Shown here: piece after piece, positions 36,437 to 44,390 of the stretch | Numbering within the stretch: the stretch's first letter is position 1 | Layout of the letters: each line of letters starts with the position of its first letter | Source: JAGPUQ01 sp963708735 | GTDB lineage: Bacteria > Pseudomonadota > Gammaproteobacteria > Pseudomonadales > Porticoccaceae | Length of the DNA: 64,000 nucleotides | Assembly (NCBI GenBank): GCA_963708735.1 | Contig: CAVPTW010000014.1 | Location: 62,001 to 126,000, forward strand | Direction: 5' to 3' | Notes under the pieces: model-generated | Database searches by the model: none | Told to the model about the DNA's origin: nothing | What the model saw: only the letters and a program-made list of their open reading frames with translations | Translations under genes and position numbers: made by a program

Positions 36437-38634
36437 TCCACTATCCGCGCGGCGCCGGCCGCGGTCACGCGACTCAGGCGCGTAAGAAGCTCTTCCCAGT
36501 CGATGCGGCGATTGTAGCCGACCACGTCCAGCGCGGGGATGCCGCCACCCTGGATGATCAGGAAGCCGCCATCGGGACGCTCGCGCCCGGGTTCGATGCC
36601 AGCCATCAGGCACACTCCATTTGTCAGTGCGCAGGACAGCCCGATGCGCCGATACCCGAAGCTGTCAAAAAACCTCAACGCGCTGCGCTGAATGGCGTTG
36701 ACAACACCGACGCCGCCGAGCGCACCGATGCTCTGGAGCGCGCGCTGGCTGACGCGGCGCCGGTAACGCCCGGGGCTGCTCTCGATGTGGGCGTCGAACG
36801 CTACCGGCCGCCAGTGTACGAGTTCGAGTCTCCGCACCCGGGCGTCGACGCGACCACTGATGCTGCCGAAATCGAACGACCTGGTGAGCATGCCGAGATC
36901 GATACCCCGCGCCTTCACTTCGGCGCGTGCATAGGCACCGACACTGAAGGGCTCGATCAGATGCAGGTCGGTGATGGCAACCTGGCCGTCGAACAGAGCG
37001 ATGGCGATCTCGCCATCGGCGCTGATCTCTCCCGCGCGCACCCGCAGCCGGGGCAAGGTTGCCGACAGTGCCCCGTCCATGACCGGCAGCCCCAGGGCCG
37101 CCGACAGCCGGGGCATGGCGATGGGATCGATCGCCGCGCGGCCCTCGCCGTACCAGCCGCCGGCATCGCGGCGCAGGGCAAGATCGTCAAGACGCAAGCT
37201 GCCATCGAGTACGGGAATCACCATGGGCGCGAGCGTGACGGCCCCGGCTTCGATCCGCGCCGCGAACCCGAAGGCACCGAACTCCAGCGCCTGCCAACGT
37301 CCGCCGCTCACGTCGAGTCGTACGGTGCCAGCCCCATCGCGCCAGACCGCGGCTCCGCTCACCGGACCCAGTCCCAGATCGAACCCCGCGTGCGCAATGC
37401 GGGCCTGGCTGAGCTGGACCGCGAGCGCGGTGGGGCGTCCTCCCGTCAGCGTCACGGTCGCCTCCGCGCGACCGCCAAAGGTCAGTTGGTCCGCCTGCGC
37501 CGGCACCAGCAGAGGCGCGAGAAAGCGCGGGCCGAACACGGCGAGATCCTCCGCTGCGACGGCGATTTGCGCGGCGCCGACAGAGAAGGGCGTGAGTACC
37601 ACATCGGCGCTGGCTTGCACCGTGCCGACGCCCGCCATGACCAGCGCGGCGCGTTCTACTCTGACCTGATCGCCGGCAACCACTCCCTGCGCCGACAGTT
37701 TCGCCCCGGCGGGAACGTAGATCGGGTGGACATAGAGCGCACCCTCGCGCCAATCCAGCTGCGCTTCCCAACGCCACCCATCGGCGGTGGCTTGCGCATT
37801 CGCCACCAGGTCCAGGGCCAGCGCCTCGCCCGCTTGCAGTCCGTCGGCACTCGAAAAGGCACCCCGGCGCAACCGGCAAGCAGCTTCGACCGGCATCGGC
37901 CGGGAGTCCAGCGGCAGCCACAGCGTGCAGTCCATTGTTCCGCCCGGATTGAAGCCCGCAAGCTCCGGCAGCCAGGGCTTGAGCAGTTTGAGATCGAACC
38001 TGTCGATCCGAACCCTGAGGCCGCCCGCCGCGAGTTCGGCCGCCAGACGACCACCGCCGGCCAGATCCACCGTCAACTGCCCGCGTTTTCCATCTGGACT
38101 CAGGGCGAACGCGATGCGCGCCCGGTCCAGGGGGGCGGGTCCCCGCAACAAGCCCCGCTGGCAATGGGCCTGTTCGGCGCGCCACTCGAAAGCCGCGCAG
38201 TGCAACTCCAGCTTGCGCAGGGACAGGCTGCCCAGCGCCAGCAGCCCGATATCCAGATCGGCGCTGCCCGCGCCGAGGCGGACATTGAGGTCATCGAGCA
38301 GCAGTCCCGGATACTGGATCCGTCCGACGCCGAGCGTGACCGACCAGGGCTGGAAGTGAGGGGCGACTGCCGTTTCAGTGGCCGACAGCACGGTCGGCGG
38401 CGCCGTCAGCAGCGCGGCAACAACCCCGAAGGAACGCCAACGGCGCGCCTGCGGGGCAGAACTGTCTGGATTCAGCAGCAGGCCGCCACTGCCTCCCCCA
38501 CCCCGCTGCCACGCTCGAATGGCAAGCCGCCGCCGCAGCCTTCGAACAGGCCGAAGTGACGGCTGAAATCGCCGTGAAAGTCGAAGTGGGGCGCAAAGCG
38601 CGTATCCGCCAGCATGCGCCAGGTATTGCCGCAC
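36433..38634 (-). CDS. YdbH-like AsmA-family intermembrane lipid-transport protein
   Basis: A protein of about 680-733 residues made of long stretches of beta-strand repeats, as in AsmA/TamB-like bridges. The C-terminal YdbH signature is clear: SQRALQSIGALGGVGVVNAI, FGYRRIGLSCALTNGVC and GGFLIIQGGG. A hydrophobic segment (FGVVAALLTAPPTVLSA) acts as signal or anchor. The start is unusual: the only canonical start keeping that segment is the GTG at 38634, 160 bases inside arsM. A CTG at 38475-38481, next to the arsM stop and 10-16 bases after GGGGGAGG, is an attractive non-AUG start. It is co-oriented with the lipoprotein and ydbL and coupled to them. Confidence 0.83.
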   Translation of the reverse strand: MRQYLAHAGGYALCAPLRLSRRFQPSLRPVRRLRRRLAIRAWQRGGGGSGGLLLNPDSSAPQARRWRSFGVVAALLTAPPTVLSATETAVAPHFQPWSVTLGVGRIQYPGLLLDDLNVRLGAGSADLDIGLLALGSLSLRKLELHCAAFEWRAEQAHCQRGLLRGPAPLDRARIAFALSPDGKRGQLTVDLAGGGRLAAELAAGGLRVRIDRFDLKLLKPWLPELAGFNPGGTMDCTLWLPLDSRPMPVEAACRLRRGAFSSADGLQAGEALALDLVANAQATADGWRWEAQLDWREGALYVHPIYVPAGAKLSAQGVVAGDQVRVERAALVMAGVGTVQASADVVLTPFSVGAAQIAVAAEDLAVFGPRFLAPLLVPAQADQLTFGGRAEATVTLTGGRPTALAVQLSQARIAHAGFDLGLGPVSGAAVWRDGAGTVRLDVSGGRWQALEFGAFGFAARIEAGAVTLAPMVIPVLDGSLRLDDLALRRDAGGWYGEGRAAIDPIAMPRLSAALGLPVMDGALSATLPRLRVRAGEISADGEIAIALFDGQVAITDLHLIEPFSVGAYARAEVKARGIDLGMLTRSFDFGSISGRVDARVRRLELVHWRPVAFDAHIESSPGRYRRRVSQRALQSIGALGGVGVVNAIQRSALRFFDSFGYRRIGLSCALTNGVCLMAGIEPGRERPDGGFLIIQGGGIPALDVVGYNRRIDWEELLTRLSRVTAAGAARIVE

Positions 38635-39515
38635 ACCGGAAACACTCGACCGGTCTCGAGGCTGTGGTGTTTGTCGAGCACAAACCGGTCGGGGTGGTCG
38701 GGGACGGTACCGCGATAGATCACCGCCTGGCCGTAATCCTCGCAGGCGCTTTCCAGAGCATCGAGTTTGAACAGGCGGTAGGTGGCCGAATAGAACCCCA
38801 CATTGCCCACCCGCGCGGCAAGCGCCGGGTCGGTAACGGCGAGCGGACGATCCTCGACCAGACGCGGGTCGGCGAACCCCTGGCGCCGGGCAAGATGCAA
38901 AAAGTCATTCCAGTAGAGCGCGCCGCCCAGGCACTCGCCGTACAGCTCGGGATCGTTGCGCAGCACATCGGGCACCCGACGGTCGGCGTAGACATCCGAA
39001 AAATAAAACTCGCCGCCGGGCTTGAGCAGCCGCTGCACGCCGGCCAGCACCGCGTCCTTGTCCGGCGACAGATTGACCACGCAGTTGGAGACGATGACAT
39101 CAAAGCTGCCCGGCTCCAGATCAAGCTGTTCCAGGCTTTCGATGTAACCCTGCAGAAACCGCACGTTGTCGAAACCGAAGGCTTCGGCGTGAAAGGCGCG
39201 ATGGCCTTCTGCCACTGCCAGTTGCGCCTCGGTCATGTCGACGCCCACCACTTCCCCGCGCGCACCCACCAGTTGCGCCAGCGCATAGACATCGCGCCCG
39301 GAGCCGCAGCCGAGATCGAGCACCCGGCAACCCTCCAGTTGTGGCGGACACACCAGACCGCAGCCGTAATAGCGCGCGAGCACCTCGGGATGGATGCGCG
39401 CCAGCAGCGGGCGCAGCCAGATGGGCACCTGCGACAGGTCGCAGCAGGCCGAGGTCTTGAGATCTGCCGACGATTGCAACTGGCGGCCGTAATAATCCTT
39501 GACGAGTTCGTGCAT
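38472..39515 (-). CDS. arsM: ArsM-type arsenite methyltransferase (arsenosugar cluster)
   Basis: A 347-residue SAM methyltransferase that methylates trivalent arsenic. SAM motif I is VLDLGCGSGRDVYAL; the acidic loop is VGVDMTEAQL. The conserved arsenic-binding cysteines are matched by C24/C25 in TSACCD, the cysteine of SNCVVNLSPDK and that of LYGECLGG. The N-terminus VKDYYGRQLQSSADLKT is typical of the form that works with ArsS. It lies ten bases after an exported methyltransferase and downstream of arsS, the sigma/anti-sigma pair and the glycosyltransferase on the same strand, which supports a role in arsenosugar synthesis rather than simple detoxification by volatilisation. Confidence 0.86.
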   Translation of the reverse strand: MHELVKDYYGRQLQSSADLKTSACCDLSQVPIWLRPLLARIHPEVLARYYGCGLVCPPQLEGCRVLDLGCGSGRDVYALAQLVGARGEVVGVDMTEAQLAVAEGHRAFHAEAFGFDNVRFLQGYIESLEQLDLEPGSFDVIVSNCVVNLSPDKDAVLAGVQRLLKPGGEFYFSDVYADRRVPDVLRNDPELYGECLGGALYWNDFLHLARRQGFADPRLVEDRPLAVTDPALAARVGNVGFYSATYRLFKLDALESACEDYGQAVIYRGTVPDHPDRFVLDKHHSLETGRVFPVCGNTWRMLADTRFAPHFDFHGDFSRHFGLFEGCGGGLPFERGSGVGEAVAACC

Positions 39516-39525
39516 GAAAGTACCG

Positions 39526-40359
39526 TCAGTGCGTGGGTTTGATGAATTTCAGCGTCATGCGGTCGCTCTCGCCGATGGCGAGGTAGTGATCGCGCTTGGC
39601 CGCATCGCCGCGCAGCGAGGGCGGCAGACTCCAGACTCCCTCAGGATGATCGGCATTATCCTTGGGATTGGCATTGATCTCGCTTTTGGCGACAAGCTGG
39701 AAACCCGCGCGCTCCGCCATGTCGATCACGAAATCCTCGCGCAGATAACCGCTCTCTTCCTGATCGCTGAGCGGTCGGTTCGCAGGCAGACGATGATCCA
39801 CCACGCCCAGCATGCCGCCCGGCTTGAGCGCCGCGTACAGGGCCGCAAACGCCGCCAGCGTGCGCGCCTCGCCGCCGCCGCGCATGGTCCAGTTGTGAAC
39901 GTTGCGAAACGTGAGCACCAGATCGGCACTGCCGGGCGGCGCGATCGCAACCGCGCGCGGCGGATCGAATTCAGTCACTTCAACCTTGTCGTAAAGCGCC
40001 GGGGCCGCCGCGAGCTTTTGCAGAAAACTCCCGCGCAGTTCGCGGAAGTATTTGAGTTCCGCATCGGCGCTGAAATGGGCCGCGTACAACCTGCCGCGCT
40101 CGCGCAGATAGGGCGCGAGAATCTCGGTGTACCAGCCGCCGCCCGGCCAGACTTCAACCACCGTCATGTCGGGCCGGATGCCGAAAAAGCTCAGGGTTTC
40201 GTAGGGATGGCGAGCACCATCGCGCGCGACAAAATCCGGGGTGCGATGCGCACCCGCGATGGCCGCGCGCAGCGCCGGATCCTCGGACGCGGCGGCCGGC
40301 ACGGCAACCGCCAATACCCAGAACATCCAAACCGCGGCACACCCAGGCAGGTATTTCAC
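39526..40359 (-). CDS. Exported SAM-dependent methyltransferase-like protein (COG4798 type)
   Basis: A 277-residue protein with a signal peptide (AAVWMFWVLAVAVPAAA) ahead of a class I methyltransferase fold: VVEVWPGGGWYTEIL as the SAM loop, ADLVLTFRNVHNW, and GGMLGVVDHRLP. COG4798 proteins share this odd combination of export signal and methyltransferase fold; SAM is not known to be present in the periplasm, so the function is unclear. It starts with GTG after a GGGAGAG site and lies between the glycosyltransferase and arsM, suggesting it is carried with the arsenosugar genes. Confidence 0.83.
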   Translation of the reverse strand: MKYLPGCAAVWMFWVLAVAVPAAASEDPALRAAIAGAHRTPDFVARDGARHPYETLSFFGIRPDMTVVEVWPGGGWYTEILAPYLRERGRLYAAHFSADAELKYFRELRGSFLQKLAAAPALYDKVEVTEFDPPRAVAIAPPGSADLVLTFRNVHNWTMRGGGEARTLAAFAALYAALKPGGMLGVVDHRLPANRPLSDQEESGYLREDFVIDMAERAGFQLVAKSEINANPKDNADHPEGVWSLPPSLRGDAAKRDHYLAIGESDRMTLKFIKPTH

Positions 40360-40419
40360 TGGTCACTCTCCCGACTCGAACCATCGATCTCCGGCCACCA
40401 TACACAGCCGCGGGCTTGT

Positions 40420-40509
40420 CTGTCACCGGCCCTTTCTGTCACAGGCCCTTTCTGTCACCGGCCCTTTCTGTCACAGGCCCTTTCTGTCACAGGCCCTTTC
40501 TGCCACAGG
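40420..40509. repeat. 16-bp tandem repeat, 5.6 copies, over the glycosyltransferase stop
   Basis: Units of CTGTCACAGGCCCTTT or CTGTCACCGGCCCTTT follow each other exactly from 40420 to 40499, with a partial copy to 40509. The tract contains the glycosyltransferase stop at 40455 and encodes its last 18 or so residues (GPVTERACDRKG). As 16 is not a multiple of three, each gain or loss of a unit would change the reading frame and the C-terminus. Confidence 0.9.
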
Positions 40510-41192
40510 TAATGCGCGGCCAACTCCGCCGCCGGCACGCCGCGCCAGTAGGCCCAGCGCAAGCGCCACATCAGGACGATCGTGCGCCACAGACCGCGCT
40601 GTTCCCAGCGGCGACCGGAAGTGATCACCGGTGTGCGGATACAGGCCGGACGCGACAACGCAAGGAGGCGCCGCGACAGCTCGATATCCTCCATCAGCGG
40701 CTGATCGGGAAAGCCGCCCACCGCGGTGAAAGCCGCGCGGGTGACGAAAATCGCCTGATCTCCGGTCGCAATGCCGGTCAGCCGCGAGCGCAGGTTCATC
40801 AGCCGCGCGATGACCCGGAGCATCCGGGGACGCCCCTCGATGCGCACGTCGAAGCGACCCCACCGGCGACGGCCGCCGGCCAGGGCCTTCTCGATCAATT
40901 CCGCGGCGCCCGCGGGAAGGCGGGTGTCGGCGTGCAGGAAAAGCAGCACGGGAGCGCGGGAGTTGGCGGCGCCCGCATTCATTTGGCGCGCTCTGCCACG
41001 CGGTCCGATGAGCGGCGGGACGCCCGCCGCGCTGGCGATGGCGACACTCGCGTCGCTGCTGCCGCCATCGACCAGTATCAGTTCACAGCCGGCGTCCCGC
41101 TCCGCCCGCAGCGCCGCCAACGCGGCGGGCAGTCCGGCCGCTTCATCGAGCATGGGCACGATGATCGAAATACGGGGCGCTGCCGGACTCAT
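40455..41192 (-). CDS. TIGR04283-type arsenosugar biosynthesis glycosyltransferase
   Basis: A 245-residue family 2 glycosyltransferase. The nucleotide-sugar fold shows ISIIVPMLDEAAGL, ELILVDGGSSDAS, GPRGRARQMNAGA and VLLFLHADTRLP, the wording of the small GT2 family repeatedly found with ArsM and ArsS. The later GIATGDQAIFVTRAAF and GGFPDQPLMEDIELSRRL are intact. The ATG at 41192 has GGAGG upstream. The extreme C-terminus is encoded by a 16-bp tandem repeat and is probably not part of the native fold. It would add or build the sugar part of the arsenical, though the exact reaction is unproven. Confidence 0.85.
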   Translation of the reverse strand: MSPAAPRISIIVPMLDEAAGLPAALAALRAERDAGCELILVDGGSSDASVAIASAAGVPPLIGPRGRARQMNAGAANSRAPVLLFLHADTRLPAGAAELIEKALAGGRRRWGRFDVRIEGRPRMLRVIARLMNLRSRLTGIATGDQAIFVTRAAFTAVGGFPDQPLMEDIELSRRLLALSRPACIRTPVITSGRRWEQRGLWRTIVLMWRLRWAYWRGVPAAELAAHYLWQKGPVTERACDRKGR

Positions 41193-41249
41193 CCGACAAG
41201 CCTCCAATCAACAACCCCATCAACAACCCAACCACTACCGACCACCGTC

Positions 41250-41498
41250 TCAGCCGCCGGTTCGCAGGTCAGTGTCCGGCGGCGCTGGCGTATCGCCGGA
41301 ATTCGCATCGTTACCATCGCCATTTTCTCCCGGCACATACACCCGCATCGCGGCGCCCAGAAAATGCAGTTGCTTGCCGAAGTTTCGGCATCCCGAGCAC
41401 AGCAGCAGATGTATCCTCAGCGCAACGCGCTCGACCGCGGTCAGCCCTCGCTCCCGGGCTTCCGACATCAGGCGGGTACTTTCGCGGCAGCTCGGCAT
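41250..41498 (-). CDS. Zinc-finger anti-sigma factor (zf-HC2/ZAS)
   Basis: An 82-residue cytoplasmic anti-sigma factor. The zinc-binding HxxxCxxC motif is HLLLCSGC, with an upstream cysteine in MPSCRESTRL as the fourth ligand. No membrane segment is present, so it would sense a cytoplasmic signal, as expected for thiol- or metal-type ZAS proteins; arsenite attacking the zinc thiolates is an attractive but unproven trigger. The ATG shares one base with the sigma stop (TGATG), so the pair is translationally coupled at equal dose. Confidence 0.87.
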   Translation of the reverse strand: MPSCRESTRLMSEARERGLTAVERVALRIHLLLCSGCRNFGKQLHFLGAAMRVYVPGENGDGNDANSGDTPAPPDTDLRTGG

Positions 41499-42121
41499 CA
41501 GCGCACACCCTCGACAAACCAGTGAGTTTCCAGACACGCACGCAACCGCAGTCGTGCCCGGTGCAGCAATACATTGAGATTGGTCCGGGAAAGCGCGAGT
41601 GCGTTACAGATTTCATCCGCGTCGAGCCCTACGAACTCCCGCATCATGAATACCCGCGCCTGGCGCTCCGGCAGCCCTTCGAGACAGGCCTCGAACACGC
41701 GCCAGAACTGGGTTTCGCGCAGGCTGCCCTCGGGCTCGTGCCAACCTGTGGGCCGTGCATCCAGATGCCAGTGGCCGCGCGCGTCGAACAGCGCGGCAAA
41801 TGTTTCGCCTTCATCCTCATCGTCGCCCAGGCTGCTGGCAGTGACGGTGCGTGAGCGCTGGCGCAGCGCATCGGCAATTTTGTACTTGAGAATACCGAAT
41901 ACCCAGGTTTTCAGCGCCGAGCGCCCGCCAAAGGAGCGTTGGTTCTTGAGCGCGCCGGCCAGGGCTTCCTGCACGGCATCTTCGGCAAGATCCGGATCCT
42001 TGAGCTGCAGGGTGGCGAACTTGATCATCTGGCGCCGCAGCGGCACCAGAAATTCAGGATCGGCCAACTGCACGTCCTCGCCGGCAGGCTGCGCGGTTTC
42101 CCCGGCCATCCGCTCGCTCAT
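41498..42121 (-). CDS. ECF sigma-70 family RNA polymerase sigma factor
   Basis: A 207-residue ECF sigma factor. Region 2 is visible in DPDLAEDAVQEALAGAL followed by FGGRSALKTWVFGILKYK, and region 4 in LPERQARVFMMREFVGL and ICNALALSRTNLNVLLHRAR. The linker between the regions is long and acidic (residues about 100-125). It is partnered with the overlapping zinc-finger anti-sigma and lies between arsS and the arsenosugar glycosyltransferase, so it very probably controls this cluster. I could not identify its promoter motif with confidence. Confidence 0.92.
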   Translation of the reverse strand: MSERMAGETAQPAGEDVQLADPEFLVPLRRQMIKFATLQLKDPDLAEDAVQEALAGALKNQRSFGGRSALKTWVFGILKYKIADALRQRSRTVTASSLGDDEDEGETFAALFDARGHWHLDARPTGWHEPEGSLRETQFWRVFEACLEGLPERQARVFMMREFVGLDADEICNALALSRTNLNVLLHRARLRLRACLETHWFVEGVR

Positions 42122-42203
42122 GCCGATTCACTCCTGTGTTGCAACGTTAAAGACCCCCATTACCGAACGCCGAACACTGAATGCCAAACGCCGAAGGGAC
42201 CTC

Positions 42204-43151
42204 TCAGAGCGCACCGCCGCAACTGCTGCCCTGCCCGGCGGTGCAGCCGTAACAATGGTCGGCAACGCGGATGGGTGCGCCTTCGATATCGGCCTCCAGC
42301 AGGTCACGCAGGTGGCCCGGACCGGCGACCGGCAGGCCCAATTGCTGGTTGAAATCGCAATCGTACAGCCGACCCTGCCAATCGACACTGATCAGATCGC
42401 GGCACATGACCTGCTCGAGGTTGGCAGGCTGATAGTTGTCCTTCAGCAACCGCAGGTAGTCCGCGAATTGTCCTTTCGAGATCAGCGCCGATCCAAAGCG
42501 ATTGATGGGCATATTGGCAAGCGCAAACAGCGTATTGAACAGCACGCCGAACTGCCCGGCGAGTTCGCGTTTGTAGTCCGCTTCGAGCTGGGCCTGTGGG
42601 GGGGGCAGGCTGGCCCCCTGAGGATTGTAGACCAGGTTGAGCAGCAGACCCGTACCGTCGTGGCCATAACCCAGCGCATTGAGTTCCTGCAGCGCCCGGA
42701 TGCTTTTTTCGAACACGCCCTCGCCGCGCTGGCGGTCGACGTTGTCGGCGGAATAACAGGGCAGCGACGCCACCACCTCCACGCCCTCGGCGGCAAGAAA
42801 CTCCGCCAGACCTTCCTGCCCGGGCTCGAACAGGATGGTGAGATTGCAGCGGTCGATCACCCTGACGCCGAGACTCCGCGCCTGCCGCACCAGATCGCGA
42901 AATCCCGGATGCAGTTCCGGCGCGCCGCCGGTGATGTCGAGCGTCCCGATCCCGCGCGCCGTCAGCACCCGGGGAATCAGCGCCTGGGTGTCGGCGTCCA
43001 TCATCTCGGTGCGGGTGGGGCCGGCGTTGACATGACAGTGCAGGCAGCGCTGGTTGCAGCGGTAGCTGAGATTGACCTGGAGGGTGCGGGTGGCACGGCG
43101 CTGGAGCGCGGGGAACTCCGTCAGTTCCAGCAGGGGCAGGGTGGCGCGCAT
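42204..43151 (-). CDS. arsS: ArsS, arsenosugar biosynthesis radical SAM protein
   Basis: A 315-residue radical SAM enzyme. The cluster-binding CxxxCxxC is YRCNQRCLHCHVNAGP, followed by LDITGGAPELHPGF. The C-terminal cysteine-rich end is HCYGCTAGQGSSCGGAL; in selenoprotein forms of ArsS the SSC position is SSU, here it is an ordinary TGC codon. ArsS acts after ArsM and is thought to attach the adenosyl-derived ribosyl group to dimethylarsenic, leading to dimethylarsinoyl ribosides. The ATG follows AAGGA. It is the first gene of the co-oriented arsenosugar run and is preceded by a strong hairpin that separates it from the thiolase gene. Confidence 0.92.
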   Translation of the reverse strand: MRATLPLLELTEFPALQRRATRTLQVNLSYRCNQRCLHCHVNAGPTRTEMMDADTQALIPRVLTARGIGTLDITGGAPELHPGFRDLVRQARSLGVRVIDRCNLTILFEPGQEGLAEFLAAEGVEVVASLPCYSADNVDRQRGEGVFEKSIRALQELNALGYGHDGTGLLLNLVYNPQGASLPPPQAQLEADYKRELAGQFGVLFNTLFALANMPINRFGSALISKGQFADYLRLLKDNYQPANLEQVMCRDLISVDWQGRLYDCDFNQQLGLPVAGPGHLRDLLEADIEGAPIRVADHCYGCTAGQGSSCGGAL

Positions 43152-43174
43152 GATGTCCTTTCGACGAATGGGTT

Positions 43175-43201
43175 GCCGGGCGACCCGCTCGGTCGCCCGG
43201 C
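43175..43201 (-). terminator. Strong hairpin between the thiolase gene and arsS
   Basis: A perfect 11-bp stem GCCGGGCGACC/GGTCGCCCGGC with a five-base loop lies in the 96-base gap. It lacks a T-run on either strand, so it may be a weak terminator or an RNA-end stabiliser for the upstream minus-strand unit. Confidence 0.4.
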
Positions 43202-43247
43202 GTCCGGCATTCTTACACTGGCTTACACCGGGCTGCCAGCGCGTCCC

Positions 43248-44390
43248 TCAGGGCAACGCGTTGCCCATGATGATGGTGCCGCTGGCGCCGAACATGCCCC
43301 CCACCCCGTGACAGACCGAGATGTTCGCGCCCGCGACTTGGGCGGGCGCAATGCCGCGCATCTGACGCACGCTCTCCTGCAGGGCGTACATGCCGTACAT
43401 GCCGGAATGCATGTAGCTCAAACCGCCGCCGTTGGTGTTCATGGGCAGCTTGCCGCCGGGCGCGGTGTGGCGCTCCCAGATGAAGGCACCCGCCTCGCCC
43501 TGGCCGACAAAGCCCAGATCCTCCAGACCATAGATGGGCAGATGGGCGAAGGCGTCGTAGATCATCAGGTGATCGACGTCGGCATGGCGGATGCCGGCTT
43601 CGGCAAACGCCTTGGCGCCGGACACCCGGAACGCGCGCGACGAGCCGAAATCCTGCATCTGGCTGATCATCGGGGTTTCGACGCTTTCGCCGGTGCCCAG
43701 GATGTACACGGGTCGGGTGGGAAAATCCTTCGCACGCTCCGCGGAGGTGAGCACCAGGGCACCGCCACCGTCGGTCACCAGACAGCATTCGAGGACATGA
43801 AACGGGTAGGCGATGAGTTTGGAATTGAGCACATCCTGCACCGTGATGGGATCGCGGTGGGTGGCGCGGGGATTCATGCCCGCCCATTCGCGCTGCACCA
43901 CGGCGACATTGGCCAGTTGTTCGTGGGTGAGGCCGTGATCCTTCATGTAGCGCAGCACCGGAATGGTGAACATGGTGGGCGCGCCCAGCACGCCATAGGG
44001 CAGCTCGAACTGACCGGCGAGACTCGCCTGGTTGATCCCCACGGCCTGGCTGCCGACCCAGGAGCGCCCGCTCTCGCCGTGGGTGATGAGAACGGTGGTA
44101 CACAATCCTTCCGCGATGGCCGCCGCGGCGTGTCGCACATGGAGCATGAAGGAGCAGCCGCCCACCATGGTGCCATCCACCCAGGTGGGCGTGATGCCCA
44201 GATAATGCGCGAGCTCCGTGGGCCACTCGGCGGCGCAGGCGACGCCGTCGATGTCCTTGGGCGTCAGCCCGCAGTCGGCCAGTGCATTGAGCGCGGCATC
44301 GGCGTGCAACTGAATCTGCGACATGTCCGGGACCAGCCCGAGCCGGGTGGTCTCGGCGGCGCCCACGATGGCGATGGCACCCGGCTTCAT
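43248..44390 (-). CDS. Thiolase-fold protein (SCP-x/Ltp-like acetyl-CoA acetyltransferase)
   Basis: A 380-residue thiolase superfamily protein. Landmarks are the cysteine loop MVGGCSFMLHVRHAAAAI, VTDGGGALVLTSAERA, and the C-terminal SVCHGVGGMFGASGTIIM. Proteins of this branch encoded next to a DUF35 protein include degradative thiolases and also retro-aldolases such as steroid Ltp2, which need the DUF35 partner. Its start overlaps the DUF35 stop by four bases (ATGA), so the two form a tight pair. Whether it cleaves a 3-ketoacyl-CoA or an aldol cannot be told from this sequence alone. Confidence 0.88.
   Translation of the reverse strand: MKPGAIAIVGAAETTRLGLVPDMSQIQLHADAALNALADCGLTPKDIDGVACAAEWPTELAHYLGITPTWVDGTMVGGCSFMLHVRHAAAAIAEGLCTTVLITHGESGRSWVGSQAVGINQASLAGQFELPYGVLGAPTMFTIPVLRYMKDHGLTHEQLANVAVVQREWAGMNPRATHRDPITVQDVLNSKLIAYPFHVLECCLVTDGGGALVLTSAERAKDFPTRPVYILGTGESVETPMISQMQDFGSSRAFRVSGAKAFAEAGIRHADVDHLMIYDAFAHLPIYGLEDLGFVGQGEAGAFIWERHTAPGGKLPMNTNGGGLSYMHSGMYGMYALQESVRQMRGIAPAQVAGANISVCHGVGGMFGASGTIIMGNALP

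Noticed and set aside
40420..40509. CRISPR-like array
   Set aside because: The 16-bp units are directly adjacent with no spacers, so it is a simple tandem repeat.
42204..42230. Selenocysteine codon at the end of ArsS
   Set aside because: The codon is TGC; the only TGA is the true stop after GGAL.
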